Shown: piece after piece, positions 8,094 through 15,737 of the stretch
How the letters are laid out: each line of letters starts with the position of its first letter
Position numbering within the stretch: position 1 is the first letter of the stretch
From: Verrucomicrobiota bacterium
GTDB taxonomy: Bacteria > Verrucomicrobiota > Verrucomicrobiia > Verrucomicrobiales > DEV007
DNA length: 15,830 nt
Assembly (NCBI GenBank): GCA_020630835.1
Contig: JAHDIL010000004.1
Coordinates: forward strand, 1-15,830
Direction: 5' to 3'
The notes under the pieces: model-generated
Seen by the model: only the letters and a program-made list of their open reading frames with translations
Told to the model about the DNA's origin: nothing
Databases searched by the model: none
Made by a program: the position numbers and the translations under genes

Positions 8094-8131
8094 AAAACGA
8101 AAAACCCGATCCAGGAATACCTGAATCGGGT
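8094..8131 (-). terminator. Intrinsic terminator of the rplM-rpsI operon
   Basis: On the minus strand a 12-base-pair stem (8120-8131 with 8104-8115, one G-U pair) closes a 4-base loop (8116-8119). It is followed at once by UUUU, CG and UUUU. The stem starts 33 bases after the rpsI stop codon. Stem, loop and U-tract are all classical for a rho-independent terminator reading leftward. Confidence 0.93.
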
Positions 8132-8163
8132 CATTCTGAAAAACAAACTTTTGGGCAAGCAGA

Positions 8164-8553
8164 TTAACGCTTGGAGAATTGGAAACGCTTGCGCGCGCCG
8201 GGCTGACCTGCCTTCTTGCGCTCCTTCTCCCGAGCGTCGCGGGTCAAGAGGTCTGCGCCGCGAAGATCTTCGCGAAGTTCCTCATTGGTCTGCAAGAGAG
8301 CACGAGAGATACCGAGCTGGATCGCCTCGATCTGGCCGGTGACACCCCCACCCTTAGTGTAGATGCTGACGTCATACTCATTCATCGCATTAGCGATTTG
8401 AAATGGGTAAAGGACTTGGTTTTGCTGGCTAAGAGTGCCGAAATAGTCCTCGAAAGCGCGCTTATTGATCGTGACCTTACCGGAGCCGGGAACGAGAGTT
8501 ACGCGAGCTGTCGCCTCTTTTCGACGACCGGTTGCTGAAATAGATTCGCTCAT
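8164..8553 (-). CDS. rpsI: 30S ribosomal protein S9
   Basis: A 129-residue protein, the normal length for bacterial S9 (uS9). It opens with ATGRRKEATARVTLVPGSGK, carries the glycine-rich YTKGGGVTGQIEAIQLGISRALL core, and ends in the family's basic tail KRFQFSKR, which reaches the tRNA anticodon stem in the ribosomal P site. It follows rplM by 17 bases in the conserved L13-S9 operon and is cotranscribed from the promoter upstream of rplM. The stretch before its ATG is U-rich (TTTTTTCT repeats) with no Shine-Dalgarno sequence, so translation may be coupled to rplM or use another initiation mode. Confidence 0.98.
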   Translation of the reverse strand: MSESISATGRRKEATARVTLVPGSGKVTINKRAFEDYFGTLSQQNQVLYPFQIANAMNEYDVSIYTKGGGVTGQIEAIQLGISRALLQTNEELREDLRGADLLTRDAREKERKKAGQPGARKRFQFSKR

Positions 8554-8570
8554 AGAAAAAACAGAAAAAA

Positions 8571-8999
8571 TTAGAGATTGTAGCTCTGCACCTGCTGGGC
8601 GTCGTGCGGGTGCTCCTCACCAGAATAAACTTTCAGCTTTTTGAAAATCTGGCTGCCCAGACGGTTGTGAGGAATCATTCCCTTCACAGCGCGCTCCACA
8701 ATGAGCTCAGGGCGGCGCTGACGCAGCTTTTCTACTGTCTCACGCTTCTGACCACCCACGTAACCGGAGTGTGACGTGTAAACTTTCTGCGTTTCCTTGT
8801 TGCCAGTCAACCGGACCTTATCCGCATTGATGACGACAACGAAGTCACCACAATCTACGTGGGGAGTAAAGAGAGGCTTACCCTTACCGCGCAAGAGGTT
8901 AGCAGCCGCCACCGCGACTTCACCGAGCACCTTGCCCTCGGCATCGATCACGAACCATTGGCGATCGATTTCTTCTGATTTAGCAGAGAATGTTTTCAT
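8571..8999 (-). CDS. rplM: 50S ribosomal protein L13
   Basis: A 142-residue protein identical in length to E. coli L13 (uL13). It shows the family's start ([20 protein letters not shown]), the motifs [24 protein letters not shown] and [12 protein letters not shown], and [28 protein letters not shown] near the end. It is an early 23S rRNA-binding protein of 50S assembly. It is the first gene of the rplM-rpsI operon, with a near-consensus promoter about 80 bases upstream and a leader of roughly 75 bases. No Shine-Dalgarno sequence is visible before the ATG at 8997-8999. The sequence is a good phylogenetic marker for this contig. Confidence 0.98.
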   Translation of the reverse strand: MKTFSAKSEEIDRQWFVIDAEGKVLGEVAVAAANLLRGKGKPLFTPHVDCGDFVVVINADKVRLTGNKETQKVYTSHSGYVGGQKRETVEKLRQRRPELIVERAVKGMIPHNRLGSQIFKKLKVYSGEEHPHDAQQVQSYNL

Positions 9000-9080
9000 T
9001 GTTTTTCACTTACCCGCACCTAGCGTTACCTTTGTGAAAAGGGAACCGACAAAGTTGAGTGGTCGGGCGCAGGGAGGCGG

Positions 9081-9108
9081 ACTATAGATGCTTCAGAAAC
9101 TATGTCAA
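9081..9108 (-). promoter_or_regulatory. Sigma-70-type promoter of rplM-rpsI
   Basis: On the minus strand a perfect -35 box TTGACA (9103-9108) is followed after 16 bases by TATAGT (9081-9086), a 5/6 match to the -10 consensus. Transcription should start near 9074, giving a 5' leader of about 75 bases before rplM. Strength and position suit a highly expressed ribosomal operon. Confidence 0.8.
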
Positions 9109-9206
9109 ACGTTGATTCAGCAGGCTTTTAGTGATTTTCTCAGATTTGCGGTTTTGTAAAAAAAGAGACGCCCAGGGCTCAACTCTCGGCATTTTTGAAA
9201 CACTCT

Positions 9207-9234
9207 TTGCCCGACTGCCGCTTTCCCTTATGCT
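9207..9234 (+). promoter_or_regulatory. Weak candidate promoter for the solute-binding protein gene
   Basis: TTGCCC (9207-9212) and TATGCT (9229-9234) are 16 bases apart, each about 4/6 to consensus. They lie 66 bases before the start at 9300, in the 300-base divergent gap 9000-9299. Besides this, the rplM promoter and a leader hairpin, I see no gene or other structure in that gap. Confidence 0.25.
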
Positions 9235-9299
9235 CTCTGGCACCAGGAACTCCTTTTCAGGACGATTCCTATGGCCTAGGAGCCCTTCGCTAGTAAGAA

Positions 9300-11129
9300 A
9301 TGATAAAACGACACCGCGACCTATCCTCCTCCGTCCTCGCTCTGGCCTCTTTGGTCAGTGCCATAGGGAGTCCCTTTGTGGCCGCTCAAGATAGCTACCC
9401 GCGACCTGATTGGAGTCCTCAGCCATCGCCCTTGGCGGGTGATTTCACCGAACCGGGAGGGATTTTCCGGCTATACGGGGGACAGTTCCCAAAGAGTTTT
9501 AACTACGTGCTCGATAATAACGTTGTGTCGTCCGCCATCTTTAGCAGCATGTTTGAAACCCTACTAGGCTCGGACCCGATTACTCTTGAGGAGGTCCCGG
9601 GCTTGGCAGAGCGCTGGGAGGTCTCAGAGGACAAAAAATCATTCACCTTCCATATCAACCCGCGGGCTACCTGGAGTGACGGCGCTCCGGTAACCGCTGA
9701 CGATGTCGTGTATACCCTGGAGGCGATCAACAACCCAGACCACATCACTGGGGCGCTGAAAATGTATCTTAAGCACATCGAAAAAGTTGAGAAGATCGAC
9801 GAAAAAACGGTTCGATTCACCACGGCCCTCGTTCACTGGAAGAACCTTATTGCTTGCGGAACCTTCCCGATCCTGCCGAAGCACTGGTGGGCTGAACAAG
9901 AGAGCTTTAATGACATCAACTTCGAACTTCCGGTGGTATCAGGCCCCTATAAACTTGGCGAGGTCAAAGAACCCTCCTCTCTCAGACTGGTGAAGCGCCA
10001 TGACTACTGGAATGCGGATTCGCCTATCAACGAAGGCTTAGGCAATTTTGATACTATAGAATATCGCTTTTACCCCACGCGGGAAGTCGCTTACGAGGCC
10101 TTTAAGAAAGGCGAATTCGATCAGTTCCCAGTTTATACCTCCAGCCGCTGGATGCGGGAAACCTCAGGTGAACGCTTTGATAAAAACTGGATTATTAAAC
10201 AGCGAGTGCACAACTATCTGCCGGTTGGTTTCCAAGGTTTCGCGATGAACCTGCGCAAAGCTCCTTTTGACGACAGCCGCGTGAGGCTTGCCCTCGCTCA
10301 CCTATTAGATCGCGAGCGCATGAATAAGACGCTGATGTTCAGTCAGTATGATCTGACTGGCAGCTATTTCCCTGACATATGGTCGCCCGAAACTCCGCGC
10401 CCTCATGACCTAGTAGACTTCGACCCGGAGAAAGCGAAAGCCCTCCTCGACGACGCGGGGTGGAAAGCCAATCCTGCTACCGGCAAGCTGGAGAAAGACG
10501 GAACGCCGCTTCAGATTAAATTCCTCTCCCGCAGCCCATCATCGAATAAATTTCTACTCATCTTTCAGGAAGCTCTAGAATCCGTTGGGATCGACCTAGA
10601 AATCGAGCAACGAGACTGGTCCTCATGGATCAAACGCATGGACAACTTCGATTTTGACATGACATGGGCTTCTTGGGGAGGCTCCACCCGAAAAGACCCT
10701 GAAACGATGTGGCACTCTGACTCCATCGACGTCTCGGGTAGCGTCAACATCACAGGATTCGCTAGCGAAGAAGTCGACGCCCTGATCGAAGCTACTCGCA
10801 CCGAGTTCGACATCACCGCGCGGAATCAGGCGATACGTAAAATCGATGAATACCTTGTGGCAGCGACCCCTTACATTCTGCTTTGGCACTCATCCAACAC
10901 GCGCCTCCTGTATTGGAACCGCTTCGGCACACCCGAACACGTTCTTGGGAAATATGGCCGCGAAGATTCAGCTACCAGCTATTGGTGGAACGATGAACTT
11001 CAGGCCGAAGATCTCGAAATCGCTCGAGAGGAGAAAAGCGCCCTCCCCGCTCCACCATCAGATGTTTACTTCGATGAGGTGTTCCGCGCTTCACCAACTG
11101 GCACGTCTGTGAGCCCTCCGCTCAACTAA
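9300..11129 (+). CDS. Extracellular solute-binding protein, family 5 (YejA-like peptide-binding protein)
   Basis: A 609-residue periplasmic binding protein for a peptide ABC importer. The signal peptide spans residues 1 to about 29 (basic MIKRHR, hydrophobic core, cleavage near FVAA). The SBP_bac_5 fold is shown by the N-terminal GQFPKSFNYVLDNN segment, VPGLAERWEVSEDKKSFTFH, the hallmark ATWSDGAPVTADDVVYTLEA, and LPVVSGPYKLGEV. The GFAMNLRKAPFDDSRVRLAL helix and LTGSYFPD loop are most like YejA, the binding protein for microcin C and other peptides in enterobacteria. No permease or ATPase genes flank it, so it either works with a transporter encoded elsewhere or has another role. The ATG at 9300 opens the signal peptide; the preceding bases hold no convincing Shine-Dalgarno site. 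Confidence 0.92.
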   Translation: MIKRHRDLSSSVLALASLVSAIGSPFVAAQDSYPRPDWSPQPSPLAGDFTEPGGIFRLYGGQFPKSFNYVLDNNVVSSAIFSSMFETLLGSDPITLEEVPGLAERWEVSEDKKSFTFHINPRATWSDGAPVTADDVVYTLEAINNPDHITGALKMYLKHIEKVEKIDEKTVRFTTALVHWKNLIACGTFPILPKHWWAEQESFNDINFELPVVSGPYKLGEVKEPSSLRLVKRHDYWNADSPINEGLGNFDTIEYRFYPTREVAYEAFKKGEFDQFPVYTSSRWMRETSGERFDKNWIIKQRVHNYLPVGFQGFAMNLRKAPFDDSRVRLALAHLLDRERMNKTLMFSQYDLTGSYFPDIWSPETPRPHDLVDFDPEKAKALLDDAGWKANPATGKLEKDGTPLQIKFLSRSPSSNKFLLIFQEALESVGIDLEIEQRDWSSWIKRMDNFDFDMTWASWGGSTRKDPETMWHSDSIDVSGSVNITGFASEEVDALIEATRTEFDITARNQAIRKIDEYLVAATPYILLWHSSNTRLLYWNRFGTPEHVLGKYGREDSATSYWWNDELQAEDLEIAREEKSALPAPPSDVYFDEVFRASPTGTSVSPPLN

Positions 11130-11157
11130 CTCCTTAGCTAGCGGCAAGAAAACAGGG

Positions 11158-11184
11158 CACCAACGGCACCCCGAGCCGTTGGTG
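11158..11184. terminator. Hairpin after the solute-binding protein gene, terminator-like on the minus strand
   Basis: A perfect 10-base-pair stem, CACCAACGGC (11158-11167) with GCCGTTGGTG (11175-11184), closes a 7-base loop 28 bases after the stop of the solute-binding protein. On the plus strand no U-tract follows. Read leftward, it is followed within a few bases by TGTTTTC, so it may better terminate the convergent helix-hairpin-helix gene. Confidence 0.6.
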
Positions 11185-11202
11185 GGATAAGCCAAGGAGT
11201 AG

Positions 11203-11226
11203 CAACCTGCCACGCGGGACAGGTTG
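11203..11226. terminator. Second hairpin between convergent genes
   Basis: CAACCTG (11203-11209) pairs with CAGGTTG (11220-11226) around a 10-base loop. It lies between the two convergent genes ending at 11129 and 11247. There is no U-tract on either strand, so it may protect transcript 3' ends or assist the neighbouring hairpin rather than terminate by itself. Confidence 0.4.
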
Positions 11227-11246
11227 TGGATTCTTATGAGTTGATT

Positions 11247-11903
11247 TTAGAAATCGATGCGCTCGCCGTATTTTTTCTCGTGAAAATCTTTGGCTTGGGC
11301 AATCCAGTTGTCCCGATAAATCCGGTTTTTGAAAGTCAGCATCTTTGAGAATTCTTTGCAGGCATCATCTGTCCAAACCGCGACTTGCTTAAAGCGATAA
11401 ACGCCGATGGCGTGCAGCTTTCCTTCTAGGACGTTTGCGATTCCCTTGATCTGCTTGAGATCATCCACCTCCGTTGGCTGGGAACTGTAAACAATGCCAT
11501 AAACATTATCCTGACGGGCCTCACCAGAGGCAATTTCCGGCGCGAAGAGCTCAGCCGCCTCGTCCGCAGTCGCCGTGTCGAAGTCGTCGGGGATATCAGA
11601 GGCACTGACCCCCTCTGCTAGCGGCATTGCCGAACGATCAACTTCGCCCGTCTTGGGACCCGATCCCGAGATCAGGTCGAGACTCTCCTTCTTCTCTGCT
11701 ATCGACGGCGTTTCACTCACCACCGAAGGAGCACCATCCGCGGATTCGGGACTTTCTTCGGCCTCTGATTCTCCGTCCCGCCGCTGCAGCAACCAAAGAA
11801 AAAGCCAAACAAGAGCAGCTACGCCAAAACCTACGGCTATGGCTATAAAAAGATCACCTGATTCGAGAGGAGAGATCGTTGCGGAAAGGAGTGTGAGTTT
11901 CAT
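11247..11903 (-). CDS. Membrane-anchored helix-hairpin-helix-domain protein
   Basis: A 218-residue protein counted from the ATG at 11901-11903. An upstream in-frame TTG at 11937-11939 would add 12 residues but is less likely. One membrane segment spans about residues 18-40 (LFIAIAVGFGVAALVWLFLWLL), followed by RR and an acidic, Ser/Ala-rich linker (45-140). Residues about 147-210 match the small helix-hairpin-helix domain found fused to several bacterial membrane and respiratory proteins: DDLKQIKGIANVLEGKL, then YRFKQVAVWTDDACKEF, then NRIYRDNWIAQAKDF. The usual GIG turn reads GIA, so the hairpin is slightly degenerate and DNA binding is uncertain. The domain should face the cytoplasm. The layout parallels the partial protein at 1-638. 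No Shine-Dalgarno sequence is present; the bases before the ATG are pyrimidine-rich. Function is unknown. Confidence 0.82.
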   Translation of the reverse strand: MKLTLLSATISPLESGDLFIAIAVGFGVAALVWLFLWLLQRRDGESEAEESPESADGAPSVVSETPSIAEKKESLDLISGSGPKTGEVDRSAMPLAEGVSASDIPDDFDTATADEAAELFAPEIASGEARQDNVYGIVYSSQPTEVDDLKQIKGIANVLEGKLHAIGVYRFKQVAVWTDDACKEFSKMLTFKNRIYRDNWIAQAKDFHEKKYGERIDF

Positions 11904-11954
11904 GAGGAACAAAAGGTGGAAGTAAGGAAACGATCCCAAACAAGACTTGGCAAG

Positions 11955-12035
11955 TGATAAAATGCAGGCGCGCTTTTATCCACCCACGCCCCTAAGCTCG
12001 CCGGCTACAAATCTTGCTTTAACGCCAGCTCACTC
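11955..12035. repeat. Imperfect intergenic repeat, copy A
   Basis: This copy shares a 58-base core (11955-12012) with copy B: both begin TGATAAAA, keep CAGGC and TTTT runs, a CCACG/CACGC block and a GTCGC-like block, and end in TACAAAT at almost the same distance. Weaker likeness continues to an AGCTC block at 12027-12031. The hairpin that is clear in copy B is degraded here. It lies in the non-coding gap between the helix-hairpin-helix gene and the kinase gene. Confidence 0.6.
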
Positions 12036-12078
12036 CCTGTTGCAGCGCGCATAAACGCGTGGAACAAAGCCAGTCCAC

Positions 12079-12167
12079 TGATAAAACACAGGCTGCCTTT
12101 TTCCTCAATCCACGACCTTGCGGTCGCGGTTACAAATTCATGCTGACAGCGCCCCCTTAGCTCTCTC
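12079..12167. repeat. Imperfect intergenic repeat, copy B, with hairpin
   Basis: The second copy begins 124 bases after copy A; its core is 12079-12137. It contains a compact hairpin at 12110-12129: CCACGACC and GGTCGCGG, 8 base pairs with one G-U pair on the minus strand, whose loop reads GCAA, a GNRA tetraloop, in minus-strand RNA. Copies with a tetraloop hairpin suggest a dispersed REP-like or miniature element. It lies just after the kinase stop codon and could serve as that gene's 3' end structure. Confidence 0.6.
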
Positions 12168-12192
12168 TAGCGGAATTGACAGCACGAAACCG

Positions 12193-13872
12193 CTACCTCT
12201 GCCGATCTCGCAAAGCAATGAGCTCCTTCATAATCGGAAACAGGCTCATCGGCTCAGTATCTGCTCTCCCAAAGCTGTCGTGCAGCTGCTCGTAGAGGGC
12301 AAATAGCTCCGAATAAGCTGCGACATTCTCAGAGATCGGCTGGTAAGTCTTCTCCAAAAAGCGACAGCAAGTCTGCTGCAACGTTGCTACATCATATTTA
12401 CCGGAAGCCACCGCCCCAAAAATCGCTGCTCCCATGGCACAAGTTTGTTCTCCAGCGGCTACCTGCATGGGGCGATTCAGCACATCGCTATAAATCTGCA
12501 TGAGTGTCGCGTTCTTTAATGAGAGCCCCCCTGTTGCAACGACTTTCTCCACCGGCACACCGTTTGCCTCGAGACGCCGGATAATGACGAGTGCTCCAAA
12601 AGCAGTTGCCTCGATAAGAGCTCGATAAATTTCGTGAGCTTCTGTGTGTAACGTTTGCCCCAGCATGAGCCCGCTTAGCTGCCCGTCCGTTAGAATAGAA
12701 CGGTTCCCGTTATTCCAGTCCAGAGCCAACAATCCAGTCGCTCCGGGTTTCAGATCCTTCATGCGCCGCTCCATCTCGAGGAATTTCTCTCCTAAAGAAG
12801 CTCCATAGCTATCGGGCACGAGGTGGTTCACAAACCATAAAAACAGATCCCCTACAGCAGACTGCCCTGCCTCTATGCCGATGGCATCTGGCAGCACGGA
12901 GCCAGGAACGAGCCCACAGACACCCGGCACCTCCGCCGCCGACTCTTTTGCGGCCACGGTGATGTCGCAGGTGGAGGTGCCCATAATCTTAATGAGGGTG
13001 CCTGGCTGCACGGCGCAACCAACAGCGCCAGAGTGCGCATCGAAAAGTCCTCCGGCTACCGCTATTCCTGCTGGCAGCCCTAGCTTCTCTGCCCAAGCTG
13101 GGCACAGCGTTCCAACAGGTCTTTCTGCCGTCTGTGCACTCTCGTAGAGGCGACTGCGCAGGCTGGCCAATTTTGGATCTAGGGCTGTCAGAAATTCCTC
13201 GTCAGGCAGGCCTCCCCAGTCTTTGTGATAAAGCGCTTTGTGCCCGGCAGCGCAAATGCTCCGCTTCCAATCTGCTGGGGTATCCTGACCACATAGGACA
13301 GCTGGCAACCAATCGCAATGTTCCACCCAAGTATGAGCTGCGTCGAAAACGGCGGGGTCATGGCGTAAGCAGCGCAAGATCTTGCTCCAAAACCACTCAC
13401 TGGAGTATGTCCCGCCGCATTTCTTTAGGTATTCGGGGCGTTTGTCCGCTGCCAGGGAGGTTATTTCCTCTGCCTCAGCGGTAGCTGTATGGTCTTTCCA
13501 AAGCCATACTTTTGCATTGAGGTTATCGTGAAAGCTTTCGTTGAAAGCCAATGGTTGTCCCTCCTCGTCGATGGGAATAATTGTGCTCCCTGTGGTATCG
13601 ATGCCAATACCCACGACATCTGCAGGAGAGAACTTGGGGTCCGATGCGGCCCCTTGCTCGAGTGCCCCGCGAACAATTTTCTCCATGCCCGCCAGGTAAT
13701 CAGCGGGAGACTGCCTCGCTACCTGCGGATCATCAGGACAGGTTAGGATCCCCTGCGTGCCCGAGGGGTAAGGAAAAACCTCTGAACCCAGCTCAACCCC
13801 AGTCTCGAGGTTGATGAGAAGAGACCTACAGGAGTTCGTCCCATAATCGAGACCTATTGCATAAGAGCCCAT
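12193..13872 (-). CDS. araB: L-ribulokinase (FGGY family)
   Basis: A 559-residue cytoplasmic sugar kinase that phosphorylates L-ribulose (often also other 2-ketopentoses) to L-ribulose 5-phosphate in L-arabinose catabolism. The FGGY N-terminal phosphate-binding motif is GLDYGTNSCRSLL near residue 7. AraB-specific segments are VWLWKDHTATAEAEEI and SSEWFWSKILRCLRHDP with HCDWLPAVLCG. The C-terminal half has GGLFDAHSGAVGC, IMGTSTCDI and VVATGGLSLKN. Length agrees with AraB. I start it at the ATG at 13870-13872, which places the first beta strand right after the Met; a longer reading from 14007 would add a 45-residue hydrophobic extension foreign to the family. AraA and AraD are absent here. It is divergent from the sulfatase gene across 254 bases. 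No Shine-Dalgarno sequence is seen. Confidence 0.92.
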   Translation of the reverse strand: MGSYAIGLDYGTNSCRSLLINLETGVELGSEVFPYPSGTQGILTCPDDPQVARQSPADYLAGMEKIVRGALEQGAASDPKFSPADVVGIGIDTTGSTIIPIDEEGQPLAFNESFHDNLNAKVWLWKDHTATAEAEEITSLAADKRPEYLKKCGGTYSSEWFWSKILRCLRHDPAVFDAAHTWVEHCDWLPAVLCGQDTPADWKRSICAAGHKALYHKDWGGLPDEEFLTALDPKLASLRSRLYESAQTAERPVGTLCPAWAEKLGLPAGIAVAGGLFDAHSGAVGCAVQPGTLIKIMGTSTCDITVAAKESAAEVPGVCGLVPGSVLPDAIGIEAGQSAVGDLFLWFVNHLVPDSYGASLGEKFLEMERRMKDLKPGATGLLALDWNNGNRSILTDGQLSGLMLGQTLHTEAHEIYRALIEATAFGALVIIRRLEANGVPVEKVVATGGLSLKNATLMQIYSDVLNRPMQVAAGEQTCAMGAAIFGAVASGKYDVATLQQTCCRFLEKTYQPISENVAAYSELFALYEQLHDSFGRADTEPMSLFPIMKELIALRDRQR

Positions 13873-14032
13873 ACATAATCGCTTACAGTATTCTGGGTTG
13901 GCGGTCAAATGAGCCCTTGCTCTAGAGGACCGCTGACAAACGCTCTCAGTAATGATGAGGAACAAAATCGCGATACAGGCCATGAACTCCGGAGTGCCCG
14001 ACACCACTCTTTAGGCTGTGGCAAGATTTCGC

Positions 14033-14062
14033 CTGACCTCGTTTCGTGTTGTGGACGATAAT
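14033..14062 (+). promoter_or_regulatory. Candidate promoter of the sulfatase gene
   Basis: CTGACC (14033-14038, 4/6) and GATAAT (14057-14062, 5/6) are 18 bases apart and give a leader of about 60 bases before the ATG at 14127. They lie in the 254-base divergent gap 13873-14126, where I found no other gene and no good promoter for the kinase. Confidence 0.35.
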
Positions 14063-14126
14063 ATAGCGTTCCCGGCGTAATGACGTCCCGTTCCAACTTC
14101 GTAGATTCAGCTAAGATCGGATCCTA

Positions 14127-15591
14127 ATGAAGAGTTTTTTGCTTATTATCGGCGTTCTTATGGGCAGTTTTGCCACTTCTCTTTGGGCGGATAACTCAAA
14201 AAAACCGAACATCATCTTTATGATGACGGATGACCAGGGTTACGGCGACTTCGGCTGTCATGGCCATCCATTTTTGCAGACGCCTCATCTGGATAAGATG
14301 CATGCGCAAAGCACGCGGTTCACCAACTACCACGTGAGTCCTACCTGTGCACCGACTCGCACTGATGTCGGGGGTAAACCCTTTCGAAGCCGGAGTAACG
14401 CACACGATTCTAGAGCGGGAGCGGATGAATCCTGAGCTCACTACTGTGGCGGAAGTGCTGCAGCGGGCCGGCTACTCGACGGGTATTTTTGGCAAATGGC
14501 ATCTAGGCGAACAGGCCGAATATCAGCCCGATAACCGGGGTTTTGATGAGGTATTCGTTCATGGAGCCGGGGGTATTGGGCAGAGTTTCCCAGGTGCCCA
14601 AGGCGACGCTCCGGGCACCAGTTACTTTGGGCCGACGATCTTGCATAATGGTCAGCTGGTGAAAACAACTGGTTTTTGCACGGATGTGTTTGTGCAGCAG
14701 GCGCTCAGCTGGATGCGAGATCAGAAAGATAAGCCATTCTTTGCCTACATTCCGACGAATGCGCCGCACAGTCCATTCATCGCTCCGGATCAGTATAAAG
14801 AGATGTATCGAGATAAGGCGGGAACCGGTAAGCGCGGAATGCATCTTCCAGCATTTTTTGGCATGATCACGAATATCGATGACAACGTGGGTCTGATCAT
14901 GGAGAAGCTCGACGAATGGGGCTTGGCCGATGATACCATCTTCATTTACTCCACTGACAATGGCAGTGCTTTGGGGTCAGCTATCTGGAATGCGGGAATG
15001 ACAGGCGGCAAGGGCTCGCTGAACGAAGGAGGTTCGCGCGTGCCCCTATTTGTTCGCTGGCCTGGTGTGGCAGAGGCCGGTCGCGATGCCGGACACCTCG
15101 CCAGACATATCGACATCTTTCCGACGCTCGCCGATATCGCCGGGGCGGAAATATCTGGCATGGAGCTAGAGGGGCGCAGTCTGGCCCCTGTGATAAAGGG
15201 AGCAGCGATCGAGTGGCCTGATAGGCAGCTATTTTTCCATAGCGGTCGCTGGAGCAAAGCGGGAGTCGATGGCCGCTGGGGTAAAGGGGATACCAATCCT
15301 GATTCTTTTCGCCTCAAGAAATACGCGGTCCGGACTCAGAAGTGGCGTCTCGTAGGCCCGGATAAGCTCTATGATATCGTCAACGACCCAGCGGAAGAGA
15401 GCAATGTGTATGAGCAGCATCCGGCGGTGGTCAAAGAGCTCCAGTCTGCCTATGAATCGTTTTGGGACCGGGCGCGACCAATGATGGTCAACGAAGATGC
15501 GCCACTAGATGTGCCTAAACCACTCGTCGAGCTATACAAGAAGCAAATGGCTGGATCTGGTATCCCTGAGTGGCCGGTGCCGGAGCTGTAG
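14127..15591 (+). pseudogene. Secreted S1-family sulfatase, frameshifted just after the active-site motif
   Basis: Type I (formylglycine-dependent) sulfatase of arylsulfatase type, about 489 residues if the frame were intact. Frame one starts at 14127 with a signal peptide (residues 1-21), the PNIIFMMTDDQGYGDFG metal motif (Asp35, Asp36) and the modification motif C-A-P-T-R with Cys74 as the future formylglycine. It then derails and stops at 14435. The rest of the protein continues in another frame from 14359: ALMSGVNPFEAGVTH, FGKWHLG, NAPHSPF, the metal-site STDNGS and a normal C terminus to 15591. The family pattern C-x-P-[ST]-R-x(2)-L-x-x-G implies that 5 bases are missing at about 14359-14363. 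All other regions look conserved, so this is either a very recent inactivation or a sequencing error. The substrate would be a sulfated glycan or ester; exact specificity is unknown. Confidence 0.88.
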
Positions 15592-15605
15592 CGGAAAGTT
15601 TAGAC

Positions 15606-15670
15606 CGGCTGGCTATAGAGGGCACCGCGGAGCTGCTGAAGTCTCAGAGCCCGCACTGTTTAGCCAGCCG
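15606..15670. repeat. Long-range inverted repeat between convergent genes
   Basis: CGGCTGGCTA (15606-15615) is perfectly complementary to TAGCCAGCCG (15661-15670), with 45 bases between the arms. It begins 14 bases after the sulfatase stop and ends about 67 bases before the end of the LysM gene. It could be a structured 3' end or a small element. No U-tract follows, so it is not a classical terminator. I see nothing else in 15592-15737. Confidence 0.45.
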
Positions 15671-15737
15671 CCATGTCACGACTCACTCAATCTTCCAAAG
15701 TCGCTTAAGACCAATAGCTCACGATTAACCATCGGGC

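Noticed and set aside
7938..8342. 134-residue plus-strand open frame
   Set aside because: It is antisense to the rpsI terminator and the 3' part of rpsI, with basic low-complexity composition and no recognisable domain; a shadow frame.
11904..11939. TTG start at 11939 for the helix-hairpin-helix protein
   Set aside because: It adds an unneeded hydrophobic stretch before a good ATG at 11903 and has no ribosome binding site.
11955..12167. CRISPR array
   Set aside because: There are only two imperfect copies, more than twice as long as CRISPR repeats, with no uniform spacers and no cas genes nearby.
13873..14007. 45-residue N-terminal extension of the ribulokinase reading from 14007
   Set aside because: It is hydrophobic and foreign to AraB proteins. 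The ATG at 13872 puts the FGGY phosphate-binding strand at the normal place and gives the normal length.
14347..14364. Independent start (GTG at 14347) for the downstream sulfatase frame
   Set aside because: A protein starting there would lack the signal peptide, the Asp-Asp metal motif and the catalytic Cys; the frame is the continuation of the broken gene.
14359..14364. Programmed ribosomal frameshift in the sulfatase
   Set aside because: There is no slippery heptamer, and simple frame slipping would leave R-A-L without the two residues the family needs between Arg and Leu, so a deletion explains it better.
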